64,000 nt of DNA, taken from positions 310,001 to 374,000 of the forward strand of contig CANXME010000095.1 in NCBI GenBank assembly GCA_948144175.1. Direction: 5' to 3'. The position numbers and the translations under genes were made by a program. This document shows, piece by piece, positions 1-10,129 of this stretch. The notes below the pieces were generated by a model that saw only the letters and a program-made list of their open reading frames with translations, searched no databases and was not told where the DNA came from. Within the stretch, counting starts at the first letter, position 1, and each line of letters starts with the position of its first letter. The stretch comes from Closterium sp. NIES-65. Its lineage: Eukaryota > Streptophyta > Zygnematophyceae > Desmidiales > Closteriaceae.

Positions 1-2005
1 CTGCTACCTGCGTGTTTCGCCCGACCCGGGCATTGAGGCTGCTGCTCTAGGTGCTAGTGAGTCTGCTTCTCTAGGTGCTGGTGAGGCTGCTCTCTCAAGT
101 ACCGCGTCGGCTCAGGTCTTGCACACTTTCACCCTTGACTCGGATGCTTCCCGCTCCTTCTTTCGCGACTGCACCACACTCTCCTCACTTAGTCAGCCAG
201 TGGCAATCTCTCTAGTTGACCCCTCTGAAGGTCCGGTCCTTGCACACTCCTCCACGGTCCTGCCGTTTCCGGTAGTCTCGTCTGCCTCCACCTCCCCTTG
301 TTCTCCACAAACTTGGTGAGTGGAGCTGACCTTCAAGACGTGTGGGTTGACCAGTTCACTCCTGGAGCTCAGCGGGTGACCCACTGTTCGTGTACTCGGA
401 CAGGCCAGCACCTGGCCACGTTCACCCGTTAGCCTGGGTCGAGCCTGTACACCCTGACTACCGTGTCTCCTCCGGTTGCTGAGTCTGGTCGGGTAGCCAC
501 GTCGGGGTCAAGTGTTCGCTGCAGCGTCCCAGTCTGGCCCTAGGTCTGCCCCCTGCTCGTGTCGCCTCCTATCTCACGAGACTCTCCTGTGGCACCACCA
601 CCTTGGTCACCCCTCCCTGCCTCGTCTCCGAGGCATGGCCTCCTGTGTCCTTGTCTCAGGTCTCCCCCCCGTCCCTCGCTCCCCTTCCTCCGGGGCCTGC
701 CCCTACCTGCGTTCTCTGCATCGAGGGCCAGCAGCACGCCGCTCCTCACTCCTCCGAGTTTCCTCCGACAGAGGCTCCCCTGCAGACTCTTCACATGGAC
801 GTGTGGGGCCAAGCCCGCGTCCGTGGACAGGGTCACGAGCGTTACTTCCTACTGGTTGTTGACGACTACTCGCGTTACACCACGGTCTTACCCTTGCGCC
901 GCAAGGGTGAGGTCACTAAGGTGGTGATCGACTGGATCCGCGCTGCTCGTCTCTAGCTCAGAGAGAGTTTCGGCTCTGACTTTCCTGTTCTGCGTCTGCA
1001 CACAGACAGAGGTGGAGAGTTTTCCTCCGACCTTCTGCGAGCTTTCTGTCGGGCGAAGGGCATCCGCTAGACGTTCACGCTTCGGGCCTCTCCACAACAA
1101 AATGGGATTGCTGAGCGCCGCATTGGCATGGTCATGGATGTCGCTCGTACGTCCATGATCCATGCGGCTGCTCCCTATTTTCTGTGGCCGTTCGCGGTTC
1201 AGTACGCGATGTAGATCAGAGAAGGTTGGCGATGCGTCTGCGTTTCGTGTCTGGGGATCTCGAGCTTTCGTCTGTGACCTGTCTGCGGACAAGCTGTCCT
1301 CTCGTGCAGTTCTCTGCGTCTTCCTTGGCTTCCCCCTTGATGCGCTTGGTTGGCAGTTTTACCGCCCCACCTCGCGCCGTGTTCTGTCCTCTCAGGACGT
1401 CACGTTTGACAAGTCGGTTCCTTACTACCGTCTCTTCCCCTACCGCAATGTCCCCCTCCCCCCCCCCCCCCCCCCCCCCCCCGCCGCTCTTCCTCGCGCC
1501 AGGTACTCCTCCTGTAGACCCCCTCCCCCCTCAGGGTCGTGCCCCCTCAGGCGTGTCTCAGGTAGATGCAGTCGAGCCTTTTGAGGTAGCTGTTGACTCT
1601 AGTGCTGCTAGGGGTGCTGAGCCTGCGGGTGCCGGGTCTGGGGGTGCTGAGCCTGGGGTTGCTGAGTCTGGGGATGCTGCGCCTGGGGGTGCTATCTCTG
1701 GGAGTGCTGAGACTGGAGGTCCTCAGAGTGTCCCGTCGCCGCGAGAGCCCCTCTCTCCACTGACACTTTGTGAGTGGTACGCTCGGTGCTGTAGCCGTGG
1801 TGTTGGAGCTGGGGGGCCTGGTGCTGGAGGTGCTGCTGGCGTTGGAGCTTCTAGTGGTGCTGTTGCAGGTGCTGCTGGTGCGGGAGCTGCTGGAGGTGCT
1901 ATTGGTGCTGGAGCTACTGGAGGTGCTACTGGTGCTGGAGCTGCTGGAGGTGGTGCTGGCGCTGGAGCTGCTGGTGGTGCTGCTGGAGGTGCTGCTGGTG
2001 CTTGA
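1..2005 (+). pseudogene. Copia A protease-integrase region, decayed
   Basis: Around 119-190 the protease signature reads DSDAS followed by SFFRDCTTL, where intact relatives have DSGAS, so the residue after the catalytic Asp-Ser pair is changed. A GAG-pre-integrase segment (LWHHLGHPS-like) lies at 585-650. The integrase core has its first Asp in HMDVWG near 795 and its second in HTDRGGEF near 1003. The third motif, QQNGIAERR, is near 1098-1124. Stops at 954-956 and 1068-1070 replace glutamine codons of intact copies. A deletion near 1210 removes the HQLNLW segment. A 25-base poly-C run (1458-1482) shifts frame from the one read at 1162-1457 to the one read after it. The Gly/Ala-rich linker then runs to a stop at 2003-2005. 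Confidence 0.88.
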
Positions 2006-2344
2006 GCTGCTGGAGGTGCTAATGGTGCTGGAGCTGCTGGAGCCGCTGGTCCTGGAGGTGCTCGTAATGGAGGTACTGGAGCTACTGGGACTGGAGCTAC
2101 TGCGGGAGTTGGAGCTGGAGGTGCTGGAGCTGTTGGAGCTGGTGGTGCTGCGGGAGTTGTAGCTGGAGAACCTGGAGCTGAGGGTGCTGGTGATGTCTCT
2201 GCTGGTTCAGGAGGCGCTGCGCGGCCGTACTACGTTACGCTCCTTCAGCAGGTTCTTGGCCTCCCACCCTCTACTGGTCCTACTCCTCCCCTACTGAGTC
2301 CACCGCCTGTCCAGTCGCAGTCTCAGTTACAGCCAGCCTCTCCA

Positions 2345-3842
2345 GTGCCTGGTCCTTCTCCTTACTCTGGACCGACTAGAGGTCTTACGGAGCGTCGCGA
2401 GCGTGAGTCTCGTCCTGCGTCGCCTGTCCGCGCTGTCCGCACTAGTCGTCGTGTTCCGCGTGAGCGTCCTCCTCCTGTCCCTGGCACTCACTCTATGACT
2501 CTGCCTCCTTCCACTGCTCCACAACGTGTCCCTCTGCCGTCTCCTCCTCCGTCCTCTCTTCCTGACGGTCCGTACCCGGAGTCTAACTCCCTTCGTGCTG
2601 CCAGTCCTACTGTCACACGTTTCATCGCCACTGTTGTCACTGACCCTTCCTTTGAGTCCACTGCTGCGTCTGCTCTAGTTGCTAAGCTTGTTGACTTTGC
2701 TGCCGCCTGTTGTCTAGACTACGCCGCTAGCCTTGTTGCTGAGTCTGAGTCTGACAGTCCTCCGTCCGTCGGGGGTGAGTGTGCTGTTGGCACGGACGTC
2801 CTTGAGGACAGACAGGAGGAGTTTGAGTGCTTTGCCGCTGCTTTACCTCATCTCGTGTCCATGCTGATTGCCCCTGAGGGAGACCCGGATGCACCAGACA
2901 TCCCGACCCCACGCTCTTACGCAGAGGCGATAGAGGGTCCGTACTCCTCTCAGTGGCAGTCAGCCATGGACGCAGAGATGGCTTCCTGGAAGTCCACAGG
3001 CACCTACGTTGACAAGGTTCCCCCGCCTGGGGCGAACATCGTCAGTGGCATGTGGATTTTCAGGGTGAAGCCGCCGCCGGGTTCTCCGCCTGTCTTGAAG
3101 GCGTGTTACGTTGCACGAGGCTTCAGTCAGTGTGAGGGAGTTGACTTCTTCCGGACCTTCTCCCCTACCCCGAAGATGACCACTCTTCGGCATCTGCTGC
3201 ACGTCGCCGCTCAACGTGACTACGAGCTCCACTCTCTTGACTTCAGCACTGCTTTCCTACAGGGCAGCCTGCACGAGGAGATTTGGCTGCGCCGCCCACC
3301 TGGCTTCACTTCGGGCATTGGGCTCGTGCTTGGAGGACGGGCTCGAGTTGTCCTTACTGGTCACGCAGACGCTTCCTGGGCTGACGACTTGGCTACGCAG
3401 CGATCATTACAGGGTTACACTTTCAGTCTTGGTTCTGGCTTTGTTTTGTGGTGGTCTACCCGCTCGTCTTCTGTTCTCAGCTCTAGCTGTGAGGCTGAGA
3501 TCTACGCAGGGGCCATGGCTGCATAGGAGTTACGCTGGCTCACCTACCTGCTGACCGGACCTGTGAGAGCCGCCTCGTTCTCCTCCAGTGTTGTACGTCG
3601 ACAACAAGGCCCTGATTGCCTTGTCTCAGGAGCACAGACTGGAGCACAGAACGAAGCACATCGCTCCGCGCTAATGCCTTGCTCGAGAGTTGCAGCAGCA
3701 TGGTGAGCATCGTCTTGCTTACGTGGCCACTCAGGCCAACACTGCTGATTTCTTAACCAAGGCACTTTAGCCTTGTGATCATCAGCGTTTCTGTACCGTT
3801 CTAGGCCTTGTGCCTACTTGGCCTCACTTGCTCACTTCTTGA
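2345..3842 (+). pseudogene. Copia A RT-RNase H with internal deletion
   Basis: The frame 2345-3526 encodes the Pro/Ser-rich pre-RT linker, then the RT N-terminal part (SQWQSAMDAEMASWKS, ARGFSQ, HSLDFSTAFLQGSLHEE) up to RRPPGFT. At about 3311 the sequence jumps directly to the RNase H region (SGIGLVLGG, TGHADASWADD). Compared with copia J about 640 bp are missing, including the YVDD active site, so no polymerase is possible. The RNase H frame meets TAG at 3524-3526 where J has CAG. Its C-terminal part continues in broken frames to a TGA at 3840-3842. Confidence 0.9.
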
Positions 3843-4071
3843 CTTTGCTTGTACTTTGATCTCTATACATATACCTGCATGCTTACACTTGCTAGGTTGT
3901 GATCACTGTACTGCTTGTTCCCCTTTATATAACTCTGCATGTGAACTGGCCTTGTGGCCATTTGCTTGTGCTCAGAATGCGTGGTGACGTCGTGATCCAC
4001 CCTGAGCTTGCTTTCCTTGTCTTGACTGGTCTTGTGACCTCTTGTTCTCCCCCACTTTGCATATGGGGGTG
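3843..4071 (+). other. Conserved 3' UTR of Copia A with polypurine tract
   Basis: This non-coding segment between the RNase H stop and the LTR is recognisably the same in A, B, C, D, F1, G and J. Landmarks are GTGAACTGGCCTTGTGGCC (about 3940), TGATCCACCCTGAGCTTGC (about 3992), TTGACTGGTCTTGTGACC (about 4022) and the end CCCCCACTTTGCATATGGGGGTG just before the LTR (the last given as two halves: CCCCCAC and GGGGGTG flanking an 9-10 base loop). The final G-rich part is the likely polypurine primer for plus-strand synthesis. Confidence 0.75.
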
Positions 4072-4202
4072 TGTCAAACTTATATGACATAGTCTATGTA
4101 GGCTGTAGTGGGGTAGTCAATATGGGGTACAACACTTTTAGGTTTTCCTCCTTGTACCCACCTGCTTGCTAATTCAATCCATTCCTCGTTCTATCTTTCA
4201 CA
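4072..4202 (+). repeat. Copia A 3' LTR (131 bp)
   Basis: It starts TGTCAAACTT and ends CTTTCACA, and carries the family core TAGGCTGTAGTGGGGTA, GGGGTACAACAC and a degenerate telomere-like TTTTAGG box. It is closest to the solo LTR at 20104-20232. The boundaries come from alignment by eye with the TSD-delimited LTRs of C and J. Confidence 0.85.
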
Positions 4203-5147
4203 GTTTGGCTTCTTCCAACCACTTGGCATGATCTACAGTGATGGTGACGAATTTTCCAACCTAGATAAAGTCACTCCACAAATTCCCAAAATCGCCGCAA
4301 CCAAATATCAAAAGCATACGAACTTCAACCGTTCTTAACTTTCTCGTTCGTGCTCCGATTGAAGCGATCCTTGGTTCATCGAAAAGCTATTGAGCAGAGG
4401 AGCCACTTTAGAAATCTGCTCAAGCCAAATAACATGAACACACATTCGGAAAATCCAAACCATGCCAAACATAAAATTGTACGCACTCGCAGACCACGCA
4501 TGCAAGGTAGAAAGATAGGATGGGAGGCAGACACATGTGAATGCATATGATTGCATCACACAACACAAGAAACTGCCGAAAATTTTTTTGCAGCTCCTCA
4601 CTGAAACTTTTAGCTGTGAGGCTTAGGCAAAATTGTGGCGGTGTGAATAATCCTTGAAACCACCAAATCATCGTACTCGAATCATCATTTTTTTGTCGTC
4701 ACACAACCAAAATAACAGTCGGTGTCTTCAACATTCCTAGCTGGCAACATATGACGTAGGCGAAATCGATATCGTTTGTCGGGGGCAGGCCGTCTTGAGC
4801 GGTTTATCGTTTGTAGGATTGGAAGTCTCGTCATGAAATCATCTGGTTTTGAAATCAGGGGTGTGGCGAGAAGTCGGCAATGAAGGCGATTGGCGGTGAA
4901 TCTATTTTTACAGTTGGCGATGGTCGTCGAATAGGTAACCGTATCAAAAGTTGCTCCTGTAAAATATTTTCGTACGCATTATTTGTGTTAGTTAACGCCG
5001 GCACCTTTAACAAGTTTGTCGAGACTTGTCGGAACTCTCCAAAAAATCATATGGGCAGGGATGAAAAACAGCTGGCTCTCCCCCGTTCCACTGTTGCAGC
5101 CGCCTCCTCCAAATTTTCTTCGTCGATGTCGTTCATACCCCCCGAAG
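4203..5147. other. Unassigned AT-richer spacer
   Basis: This 945-bp stretch is clearly lower in GC than the elements around it. It ends with cgaag (5143-5147), the left target-site copy of copia C. Only short open frames occur, such as 4880-5182 and 4420-4671 on the minus strand, and none resembles a known protein. It could be host intergenic DNA or an old unrecognised repeat. Confidence 0.5.
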
Positions 5148-5281
5148 TGTCAGAATACCATATAGCTTATACATTTGTCTAGGCTATAGTGGGGTATCCC
5201 ATAGGGGGTACAACCCAATTAGGGTTTCCTATTTGTATCACTTCCATTCCTTAGTCATTTATTCTCGTTCTTATTTTCACA
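5148..5281 (+). repeat. Copia C 5' LTR (134 bp)
   Basis: It begins TGTCAGAATACC and ends TTTTCACA, next to TSD cgaag. It contains TAGGCTATAGTGGGGTA, GGGGTACAAC and TTAGGGTTTCC. It differs from the 3' copy at about two sites (TGTCTAGG against TGTGTAGG, and CATTTATT against CATTCATT). Confidence 0.95.
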
Positions 5282-5299
5282 TGGAATCAGAGCAGGTCC
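5282..5299 (+). promoter_or_regulatory. Copia C primer-binding site
   Basis: TGGAATCAGAGCAGGTCC directly follows the LTR. It differs at one base in the first 12 from TGGTATCAGAGC, the standard plant copia site that pairs with the 3' end of initiator-Met tRNA and primes minus-strand synthesis. Confidence 0.85.
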
Positions 5300-6298
5300 C
5301 CTCCTAGGGACTGTTCCTTGGGCCCACCGAAGCGCGCCTCGAGTCGCGCCTACCTTTTTTTTTAGCGGCCCCGTCGAGTCGCACCTAGCGGCCCGTCGCG
5401 CCGCCCTTACGGTCGCGTCGAGCCGCCCTAGCGGCTGCGGCGCGCCGCCCTTGTCCCGACCCGTCGCCGCCCTTACCGGCGGCTTCGCGCCGCCCTTACA
5501 TGCGGCTTCGCGCCGCCCAGGCCCGTCGCCGCCCTTCCCGCGGCTTCGCGCCGCCTCTGCCTGCGGCTTCGAGCCGCCCCGGCCTGTCGCCGCCCTCACC
5601 TGCGGCTTCGCGCCGCCCCGGCCCGTCGCCGCCCTTACCCGCGGCTTCGCGCCGCCCTTGCACCGGCTTGTCGCTGCCCTTACCTATGGCCCGTCGCCGC
5701 CCTACTCACGGCCGACCCGCCGCCCTACTAGCGGCCGACCCGCCGACCTACCTGCGGCCCTACCCGACGCCCTACCTGCGGCCACCCGCCGACCTACCTG
5801 CGGCGCACTCGCCGCCCTACCTGCGGCCACCCGCCGACCTACCTGCGGCTCACCCGCCGCCATACCTGCGGCCCACCCGCCGCTCTACCTGCGGCCCCAC
5901 CCGCCGCCCTACCTGCGGCGCACCTGCCGCCCTACCTGCAACTCACCCGCCGCCCTACCTACGACAGCCGCGCCGCCATGAACCAGCGCCGCCGCGCCGC
6001 CCTACACGAGAGCCGCCCAGCAGCAGAGCCGCCCGGGAGCCGAGCCGCCCTGCAGCCGAGCCGCCCTGCCGCCGAGCCGCCCAGCAGCCGAGCCGCCCGG
6101 GAGCCGAGCCGCGCTACCGCCGAGCCGCCCTGCCGCCGAGCCGCCCTGCTGCCGAGCCGCCCTGCCGCCGAGCCGCCCTGCAGCCGAGCCGCCCAGCAGC
6201 TGGACAGTCAGAGCTGCCCTGTCTGGTGAGCACAGTGCCTTCTCCCACTACACGGCCCTCCCCCCCCCTACTGTTTGCACTGCTCGTCCGCTGTCGTC
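5300..6298 (+). repeat. Copia C GC-rich leader minisatellite
   Basis: The stretch between PBS and gag is built of imperfect GC-rich repeats. Units of the CGGCTTCGCGCCGCC type fill about 5390-5660, ACCTGCGGC-CACCCGCCG types about 5700-5960, and CCGAGCCGCCCTGCC types about 6010-6200. Long open frames in it are by-products of stop-free GC-rich repeats. The repeat sequence is unlike the leaders of the other copies. Confidence 0.8.
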
Positions 6299-7381
6299 AT
6301 GGCTACCCCTAGTGTCCTCGCTTTTGACGCTGAGGGTAGGGCCATTGACTTTGAGGTCTGGGTAGACGACCTGCAGCTATTCTTACAGTGCGATAGGGCA
6401 GACGGCCTCTCTCTCTTTGACCTTACCTCTGGCGCTTCCCCTGCCCCTGCTGCTGATGCTGATGCCACTGTTCGCTCCCAGTGGGCCACGCGCGACGCTG
6501 CTGCACGTCTTGCTGTGCGTCGCCACCTCCCTACCTCCGAGCGTGCGCACTTTAGTCAGTACAAGAGTGCTCAGACCTTGTACGACGCTGTAGTCGCTCG
6601 CTACTCCTCCCCTTCCACTGCTGCATTGAGCCGTCTCATGCTACCGTACCTCTTCCCTGACCTTGCTGCCTTTCCCACCGTCGCTGACCTCATTACGCAC
6701 CTCTGCACTAGTGACGCTCGCTACCGCGCTGCACTCCCTGCTGACTTCTGCGCCGCGAACCCCCCCCCTATGTACATCACTCTGTACTTCCTAGTCACTC
6801 GCCTCCCTGACTCCCTTCGCGTAGTCAGGGACCACTTTCTCTACAGTCTGTCCCACCACACTCACCATGTAGACCTCCTCGAGAAGGCCCTCCTAGCGAT
6901 AGAGAAGAGCATTGTCGCTGTAGGAGCCTCTCGAGGTGACCCGCGCACCCCCATCTTTGAGGGGTGTTCTCCTTCCCCCCTGCTGCCCTCTGTTGCCTCT
7001 ACTGCTACGGCCGACCTCCTTGGTCTTGAGTCGGTCGGTGCGGCGTCTGCCCCTAGCGGGAGACGCCGCCCTGGCAAGGGCAAGGGGGGCAAGGGAGCTG
7101 GAGGAGCGGGCGGTGGAGGTGGAGGTGGAGGCGGTGGGGGGAGTGGGGGTGACGGTGGGAGTGGAGGTGGGGGTGGGGGGGTTGGCGGCGGCAGTGGAGG
7201 CGGAGGCGGCGGCGGCGGTGCCGGTGGGAGCGGAGGTGGCGGAGGAGGCGGAGGTGGAGGTGGCGGCGGAGGCGGCGGCAGTAATGGAGGCAGCGGAGGC
7301 GGCGGAGGCGGTGGGAGTGGCGGTGGAGCTGGTCGCGGGTCTTCGCAGAGGAGTGGCTCCGGTGGCGGCTCGCGCCAGTAG
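6299..7381 (+). CDS. Copia C Gag (360 aa, ends at an amber codon)
   Basis: The start is the ATG at 6299, the beginning of the family-conserved MATPSVLAFDAEGR; upstream codons in the frame belong to the leader. Residues 1-190 form the copia Gag core (FEVWVDDLQLFLQ, LYDAVVARYSSPS, PYLFPDL, DLITHLCTSDARYR). It continues with EKSIVAVGASRGDPRTP and FEGCSPSPLLPS. From about residue 259 to 350 there is an almost pure Gly tract with scattered Ser, Asn and Arg, probably an RNA-binding or flexible segment; no CX2CX4HX4C knuckle is present. Translation ends at TAG 7379-7381, but the same frame stays open for another 1.1 kb into the finger and protease. The TAG is therefore a nonsense mutation or a read-through site. 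Confidence 0.85.
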   Translation: MATPSVLAFDAEGRAIDFEVWVDDLQLFLQCDRADGLSLFDLTSGASPAPAADADATVRSQWATRDAAARLAVRRHLPTSERAHFSQYKSAQTLYDAVVARYSSPSTAALSRLMLPYLFPDLAAFPTVADLITHLCTSDARYRAALPADFCAANPPPMYITLYFLVTRLPDSLRVVRDHFLYSLSHHTHHVDLLEKALLAIEKSIVAVGASRGDPRTPIFEGCSPSPLLPSVASTATADLLGLESVGAASAPSGRRRPGKGKGGKGAGGAGGGGGGGGGGGSGGDGGSGGGGGGVGGGSGGGGGGGGAGGSGGGGGGGGGGGGGGGGSNGGSGGGGGGGSGGGAGRGSSQRSGSGGGSRQ

Positions 7382-9822
7382 CAGCTGTGCGGTCGTGAGA
7401 CCCTGTCCCCTCAGCAGCTCCGTGAGTGGTACACTGCGCGCCAGCGGGGTGGGGGTTTTGGTCCGTGCACCTACGTCCTGCGCACCGGCGACCGTGCGGG
7501 TGAGCAGTGTGGGGGTGCGCACCCCACCCAGCGTTGGGGTGGGGTGACGGACGCGTGGCGTCGCCAGTTCCCGGAGGCCTCAGAGATCCCTCGCTGGGGC
7601 GAGCTGTCTAGGGTGGGTGTAGCTATCTTTGATCTTGACTTTGATGCTATTCTTTTTGCCATGTATGCTGTATCTATTAGTGATGAGGGTGACTGTTACC
7701 GGTGTTTCCCGCCCGATCCGGGCATTGAGAGTGCTGCACTAGGTACTGGTGAGGCTGCTGCCCTAGGTGCTTGCGACGCTGCTGCTCTAGGTGCTAGTGT
7801 GTTTGCGTCCTCAGGTACTGGTGAGTCTGCGCTCTCAGGTACTACATCGGCTTTGGCCTCCCTCACCTTCACCCTTGACTCTGGGGCGTCTCGCTCCTTC
7901 TTTCGGGACCGCACCACACTCACGCCGCTCAGTCGGCCGGTTGCGGTGTCTCTGGCTGACCCCTCTGGGGGTCCGGTACTGTCTCGCTTCTCCACAGTCC
8001 TCCCGTGTCCGGCGGCTCCTTTTGGCACCCTGTCTCGTCTCTACCTCCCCTCATTCTCGACGAACCTGGTGAGTGGTGCTGACCTACAGGATGCGGGTGT
8101 CCACCAGTTCACTCCTGCACGTCAGCGCGTGACCCACTGTACAGGGGCTAGCACAGGCCGACACCTGGCTACGTTCGCCCGTCAGCCGGGGTCGAGCCTG
8201 TACACTCTGACCACTGCGTCTCCTCCAGTTCCTGAGTCTGGTCGGGTAGCTGCGTCGGGTCAGGTGTTTGCTGCGGGGTCCAGGTCTGGTCCTGAGTCTG
8301 CCCCCTGTTCGTGTCGTCTCCTGTCTCACGAGACTCTCCTCTGGCACCACCGCCTTGGCCACCCCTCTCTGCTTCTGCTCCGAGGCATGGCCTCCCGTCT
8401 TCTTGTGTCTGGTCTCCCCCGGTCCCTCCCTCCCCTTCCTCAGGGCCCTGGCCCTGCCTGTGTCCCCTGTGTCGAGGGGCGCCAGCGTGCTGCCCCTCAC
8501 TCCTCCCAGTTTCCTTGACAGAGGCCCCGTTGCAGACGCTTCACATGGACGTGTGGGGCCCAGCCCCCGTCCGTGGACAGGGTCACGAGCGCTACTTTCT
8601 GCTCGTTGTTGACGCCTACTCGCGTTACACCACAGTCTTTCCCTTGCGCAGCAAGGGTGATATCACTGAGGTGTTGATCGACTGGATCCGCGCAGCTCGT
8701 CTTCAGCTCAGGCAGCGCTTTGGCTCGGACTTTCCTGTTCTACGTCTGCCCTTGGACAGAGGCGGAGAGTTTTCCTCCTGCCCTTCTGCGAGCCTTCTGT
8801 CGTGCACGAGGCATCCGTTAGACCTTCACGCTTCCGGACTCACCGCAGCAAAATGGGATTGCTGAGCGCCGCATTGGCATGGTCATGGACGTCGCTCGTA
8901 CGTCTATGATGCATGCGGCTGCCCCCCATTTTCTGTGGCCGTTTGCGGTGAGGTACGCGGCGCATCAGCTCAACCTCCACCCCAAGGTCTCCAAGCCGGA
9001 GACCTCCCCAGCCTTGCTTTGGACAGGGAAGGTTGGCGATGCGTCGGCGTTGCGGGTCTGGGGATCTCGGGCGTTTGTCCGCGACTTGTCTGTGGACAAG
9101 CTGTCCCCTCGTGCTGCTCCTTGCGTCTTCCTGGGGTTCCCCCCTGACGCGCCTGGGTGGCAGTTCTACCACCCCACCTCTCGACGTTTTCTGTCCTCCC
9201 AGGACGTCACGTTTGACGAGTCGGTCCCCTACTACCGCCTCTTCCCCTACCGCACTCCGTCCCTCCCCCCGCCCCCGCTCTTCCTTGTACCAGGTCCCCC
9301 CCAGGTAGACCCCCTTCCCCCTCAGGGTCCTTCCCCTTCACGTGTGTCCCAGGTAGACGCAGTCGAGCCTGTCGAGGTCACTGGTGACTTTGGTGCTGCT
9401 GAGGGTGCTGCTGCTGAGGGTGTTGAGCCTGGGGGTGCTGAGCCTGGGGGTGCTGCGTCTGGGGGTGCTGAGCCTGGGGGTGCTGCGTCTGGGGGTGCTG
9501 AGCCTGGGGGTGCTGGACCTGGGGGTGCTGAGACTGGGGGTGCTGCGCCTGGGGGTGCTGAGCCTGGGGCGGCTACGCCTGGGGGTGCTGCGTGTGGAGG
9601 TGCTCCGCTTGGAGGTTCTCCGGGTGCTTCGTCTCGCTGGGAGCCGCTCTCTCCACAGGAGCTGCGCGAGTGGTTTGCCTGGCGCTGGCAGTATACTGGT
9701 GGTGCTGGAGGTTCTTCGGCTGCTGAGGGTGCTGCGGTCGCGGGTCCCGGAGGTGCTCGTACTGGGAGTACTGGAGCTGCTCGGCCTGCGGGTTCTCCTG
9801 GAGCTGGTGCTGCTGAGGGTGT
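7382..9822 (+). pseudogene. Copia C finger-protease-integrase region, frameshifted
   Basis: In frame with gag, 7382-8518 encodes an LREWY box (about 7403-7430), a variant finger starting CTYVLRTG and continuing CGGAH where the last Cys of relatives is Trp, the protease motif DSGAS (about 7877) and the GAG-pre-integrase LWHHRLGHPS. A small deletion near 8515 creates TGA (8516-8518). Integrase continues in another frame with HMDVWGPA and LPLDRGGEF, where relatives have LHSDRGGEF. A one-base insertion near 8777 shifts frame again, and TAG at 8819-8821 replaces the Gln of GIRQTF. QQNGIAERR follows (about 8842), and the frame 8879-9822 runs into a GAEPGG-repeat linker where copia B is inserted. 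Confidence 0.9.
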
Positions 9823-9932
9823 TGTCAGAATGAGGAATGAATGTTCCATTGATGTTGGTTGGGGTACATATAACAAACCCTAACTTCTTTACCCCCTAAG
9901 ACAAACCGCACTACAGGCTACAACATTTGACA
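9823..9932 (-). repeat. Copia B 3' LTR (110 bp)
   Basis: On the plus strand it runs from TGTCAGAATGAGG to CATTTGACA. It is bounded on the left by TSD ggtgt and on the right by the element's polypurine/hairpin segment. It contains AAACCCTAAC (telomere-like) and the core in reverse orientation (CACTACAGGCTAC). Confidence 0.95.
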
Positions 9933-10129
9933 CACCCCCATAGCCTAAGTGAGGGGTGTCTAGCAAAATCAAAAAGAGTACGGTCTCAAGACCAGTCCAA
10001 AAGAAAACAAAGCTCAGGGTGGATCACAACGTCACCACACTCTCTGAGCACAAGCAACAGTGGCCACAAGGCCAGTCCAAGAGATCACAAGTATATATAG
10101 CAAGAGTACAGACGAAGCAGGCAATAAAC
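9933..10129 (-). other. Copia B conserved 3' UTR and polypurine tract
   Basis: Read on the minus strand it contains the same landmarks as the other copies: GGCCTTGTGGCC, GTGATCCACCCTGAGC, ACTGGTCTTGAGACC, and a CCCCTCAC...ATGGGGGTG hairpin abutting the LTR. No coding frame is seen. Confidence 0.72.

Larger units (their letters stand above)
1..4202 (+). mobile_element. Copia A: 3' part of a short-LTR Ty1/copia retrotransposon
   Basis: The order of protein remnants is protease, GAG-pre-integrase, integrase, low-complexity linker, reverse transcriptase, RNase H, 3' UTR and LTR, which is the Copia order. The 5' LTR, leader and gag lie before the window. The copy is dead: several frameshifts, stop codons at 954-956, 1068-1070, 2003-2005 and 3524-3526, and a deletion that removes the RT catalytic core. 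The 3' LTR is 4072-4202, and the expected TSD copy would be gtttg just after it. The closest relatives in the window are C, D and J. Confidence 0.93.

Noticed and set aside
9322..9876. Long minus-strand open frame rich in Pro/Ala/Gly
   Set aside because: It is the antisense of the GAEPGG-repeat linker of copia C; the repeat lacks stops in several frames.
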